The notes beneath the pieces were generated by a model. The model did no database searches, had not been told where the DNA came from, and saw only the letters and a list, made by a program, of their open reading frames with translations. From DASUTW01 sp035513995 (GTDB lineage: Bacteria; Actinomycetota; UBA4738; CALAEC01), in the NCBI GenBank assembly GCA_035513995.1, contig DATKBL010000191.1, forward strand, positions 1-15,292: DNA of 15,292 bases, written 5' to 3'. The translations under genes and the position numbers were made by a program. Of the stretch, positions 13,933 through 15,292 are shown piece after piece. The first letter of the stretch is position 1, and each line of letters begins with the position of its first letter.

Positions 13933-13938
13933 GCACCC

Positions 13939-14784
13939 ATGACGATGGCGACCGACCTGTCCCCCGTCCTGGAGGGCCGCGCGTACGCGGAGCTCGCCGG
14001 ATGGCGTCTCGTCGAGGTGACCGGGACCGACTCGCGAGCGTGGCTCCACGACCTCCTGATGGCCGAAATCGAGACGCTCGGGCCGGGGGAGGCGCGGCGG
14101 GCGCTGGTGCTGAAGCCCACGGGCCACATCCGCGCCGACGTCACCGTGGCCGCGCGCGGCGACGGCTTCCTCCTCGTCCAGAACCCCCGACAGCCCACGA
14201 CGATCGATCGCCTCCTCGCCCCGTACGTGCTCTCGGCCGATGTCCGGCTCGAGGATCGGACCGAAGAGCTCCGGGCGGTGGCGTTCCCCAACCGCCCGCC
14301 GGAGGACGACGGGTACGCGCCCTCGGCCGCCGGGCCCGGCCACGACCTGATCCTCCCCGCCGGGGCGGCGGTCGAACCGCGCGGCGCGGAGGAGGTCTCG
14401 CCCGCGGACCTCGAGGCGTGGCGGGTGGTTCGGGGGGAGGCGCGCTTCCCGCAGGACCTCGGTGAGCGCTCGCTGCCGAACGAGGCCGGCCTCGAGATGC
14501 TGATCGACCACGCCGAGAAGGGGTGCTTCCTGGGGCAGGAGGCGGTGGCCAAGACGCGGACGCTCGGGCGGCCACCGTTCGCGGTGATCGCGGCCCGGAC
14601 CGAGGGGGCCGCGGAGCCCGGGGAGAAGGTCCTCGCCGGCGACGTCGAGGCGGGGGAGGTCACGAGCGCCGCCGCGGTCGACGGTGGCTCGTCCCTCATC
14701 GCCCGGGTGCGCTGGTCGAGCCGCGAGGCGGATCTGACGGTCGGGGGCGGGCGGCTCGAGATCCTCGGCCTAGCGACCGGCTGA
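13939..14784 (+). CDS. ygfZ: YgfZ/GcvT-like folate-binding protein
   Basis: The 281-residue protein is a YgfZ-type, tetrahydrofolate-binding relative of the glycine-cleavage T protein, needed in other bacteria for repair or assembly of certain iron-sulfur enzymes. The YgfZ signature KGCFLGQE at 194-201 includes the invariant C196 and is followed by AVAKTR. The N-terminal part WLHDLLMAEIETLGPGEARRALVLKPTGHI matches the family, with the LLMAEI and GHI elements in their usual places. It ends without a C-terminal extension. ATG 13939 is chosen for the -10 box six bases away, although MTMATD allows the second ATG at 13945. It is divergent from the PimB'-like gene and its last 15 bases overlap the end of the sepH-like gene. 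Confidence 0.92.
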   Translation: MTMATDLSPVLEGRAYAELAGWRLVEVTGTDSRAWLHDLLMAEIETLGPGEARRALVLKPTGHIRADVTVAARGDGFLLVQNPRQPTTIDRLLAPYVLSADVRLEDRTEELRAVAFPNRPPEDDGYAPSAAGPGHDLILPAGAAVEPRGAEEVSPADLEAWRVVRGEARFPQDLGERSLPNEAGLEMLIDHAEKGCFLGQEAVAKTRTLGRPPFAVIAARTEGAAEPGEKVLAGDVEAGEVTSAAAVDGGSSLIARVRWSSREADLTVGGGRLEILGLATG

Positions 14785-15292
14785 GCGCTTCCGGCCCGCG
14801 CGCTTCACGGTCGAGCTCTTCCCTGCCGAATTCCGGGAGGAGGTCCGGCGCTTCGATGAGGCGCTCTTCTTGCGTGGGGGCGCGGGCGCGGCCCTGGCCC
14901 CGCCCGTCACCTGTTGAGGCCGGGGGGCCGCGCCCGCGCCCCCACCCGACCCGTCGCCCTCCACCGGCGCGCGGAAGGCGAGCTCCTGCGCCAGGTCGTT
15001 CTGGGGCGCGACCGACCGCGACTGCGGCTCGAACCGCCAATCCGCCCGCTGCTTCCGGCCCCGCGACTCGTAGGCGAAGCGGACCCTCCACTCCCTGTTG
15101 TCGGGCCGCCAGGCGGTCCACCCGTCCTCGGCCACCCGCTCGGGGAAGCGCACCCCCCGGTCCCGAAGGTTCTCGATGATGGACGGACCGATCGGCAGCG
15201 CGGACCGCCCGAGCCTCGCCCGCACGACGTAGGACTGGAGCAGCTGACTCACGACCCCGAGGCGCTCGGCCTCGATCGGGGCGGCCAGCCGC
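14770..15292 (-). CDS. sepH: SepH-like (DUF3071) cell-division protein, C-terminal part (5' partial)
   Basis: The frame is open to the right edge of the window (reading in from 15292 as RLAAPIEAERLG...), so the gene begins outside; the GTG at 15252 is internal. The visible 173 or so residues contain AAPIEAERLG, then IENLRDRGVRF and W-x-AWRPDNREWRVRFAYESRG leading to RADWRFEPQSRSVAPQNDLAQEL. This matches the C-terminal domain of DUF3071/SepH proteins as I recall it (DAW-x-x-x-DGTW-x-V, ARWTFDP, VTPLDDEA). SepH is an actinobacterial protein that contacts FtsZ during septation. A glycine/alanine/proline linker and a strongly basic tail (KKSASSKRR, KRAGRKRSAGR) follow, likely disordered. The N-terminal helix-turn-helix domain lies outside. 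The stop at 14770 falls 15 bases inside ygfZ. Confidence 0.75.
   Translation of the reverse strand, partial: RLAAPIEAERLGVVSQLLQSYVVRARLGRSALPIGPSIIENLRDRGVRFPERVAEDGWTAWRPDNREWRVRFAYESRGRKQRADWRFEPQSRSVAPQNDLAQELAFRAPVEGDGSGGGAGAAPRPQQVTGGARAAPAPPRKKSASSKRRTSSRNSAGKSSTVKRAGRKRSAGR
14874..14945. repeat. 21-bp perfect inverted repeat inside sepH-like gene
   Basis: The 21 bases 14874-14894 and 14925-14945 are exact reverse complements, separated by 30 bases. Both arms fall in the low-complexity linker of the sepH-like protein (encoding GGGAGAAPRP and GARAAPAPP type stretches), so they would form a very stable GC-only stem in its mRNA. There is no T-tract after it, so it is not a standard terminator. 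Confidence 0.7.

Noticed and set aside
14874..14945. Rho-independent terminator of the sepH-like gene
   Set aside because: The hairpin is inside the coding region about 100 bases before the stop, has a 30-base loop and no T-run.
1..15292. CRISPR array, transposon ends or tRNA genes
   Set aside because: No spaced direct repeats, transposase motifs, flanking inverted repeats or tRNA-like cloverleaf were seen on either strand; a computed search would be needed to rule out short or diverged ones.

Overview
This is a GC-rich (roughly 70% G+C by eye) bacterial chromosomal window, almost fully coding, with mixed ATG and GTG starts and overlapping or closely spaced genes. Gene content points to Actinomycetota: a SepH/DUF3071-type cell-division protein, a PimB'-like mannosyltransferase, an HSP20-fused ArsA ATPase beside an SRPBCC protein, an F420-type luciferase-like oxidoreductase, and start sites that look leaderless. 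No mobile element, CRISPR array, tRNA or rRNA was seen. No gap longer than 300 bases lacks a gene.

Layout. 1-303 is the 3' end of a glycerol kinase gene, which converges on a PlsC-type acyltransferase (300-1034, minus). A divergent promoter region separates plsC from a plus-strand cluster of three overlapping genes: a one-helix membrane peptide, an orphan receiver protein and an alpha/beta hydrolase (1111-2383). This converges on a minus-strand EEP-family phosphodiesterase (2380-3051). Next, on the minus strand, is a two-gene operon made of a cyclic 2,3-diphosphoglycerate synthetase-like GTPase and a carbamate kinase (3084-5343), with a visible -35/-10 promoter and Shine-Dalgarno.

From 11098 down to 5399 the minus strand carries seven genes: a zinc-ribbon membrane protein, an SRPBCC protein, an ArsA/Get3-like ATPase with an HSP20-like tail, a 77-residue Cys protein, a Vms1/eRF1-like (baeRF) protein, a ROK sugar kinase and an LLM oxidoreductase. 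The last five are tightly packed. On the plus strand follow a SAM methyltransferase and a CelD/BcsL (FemAB-like) acyltransferase. The latter converges on the PimB'-like glycosyltransferase (12772-13917, minus). That gene diverges across only 21 bp from a YgfZ folate-binding protein, which converges on the sepH-like gene that runs off the right edge.

How they fit together. PlsC, the small protein, ArsA, SRPBCC and PimB' recall, from memory, the mycobacterial Rv2182c-Rv2188c neighbourhood. This suggests a conserved actinobacterial envelope-lipid locus into which other genes have moved. The most interesting features are the ArsA-HSP20 / Cys protein / Vms1-like operon (a possible protein-quality-control module), the carbamate kinase-cDPGS pair, the recurring TANNNT box 6-9 nt upstream of start codons (leaderless transcripts), and three convergent gene pairs that each share the four bases CTAG as both stop codons.
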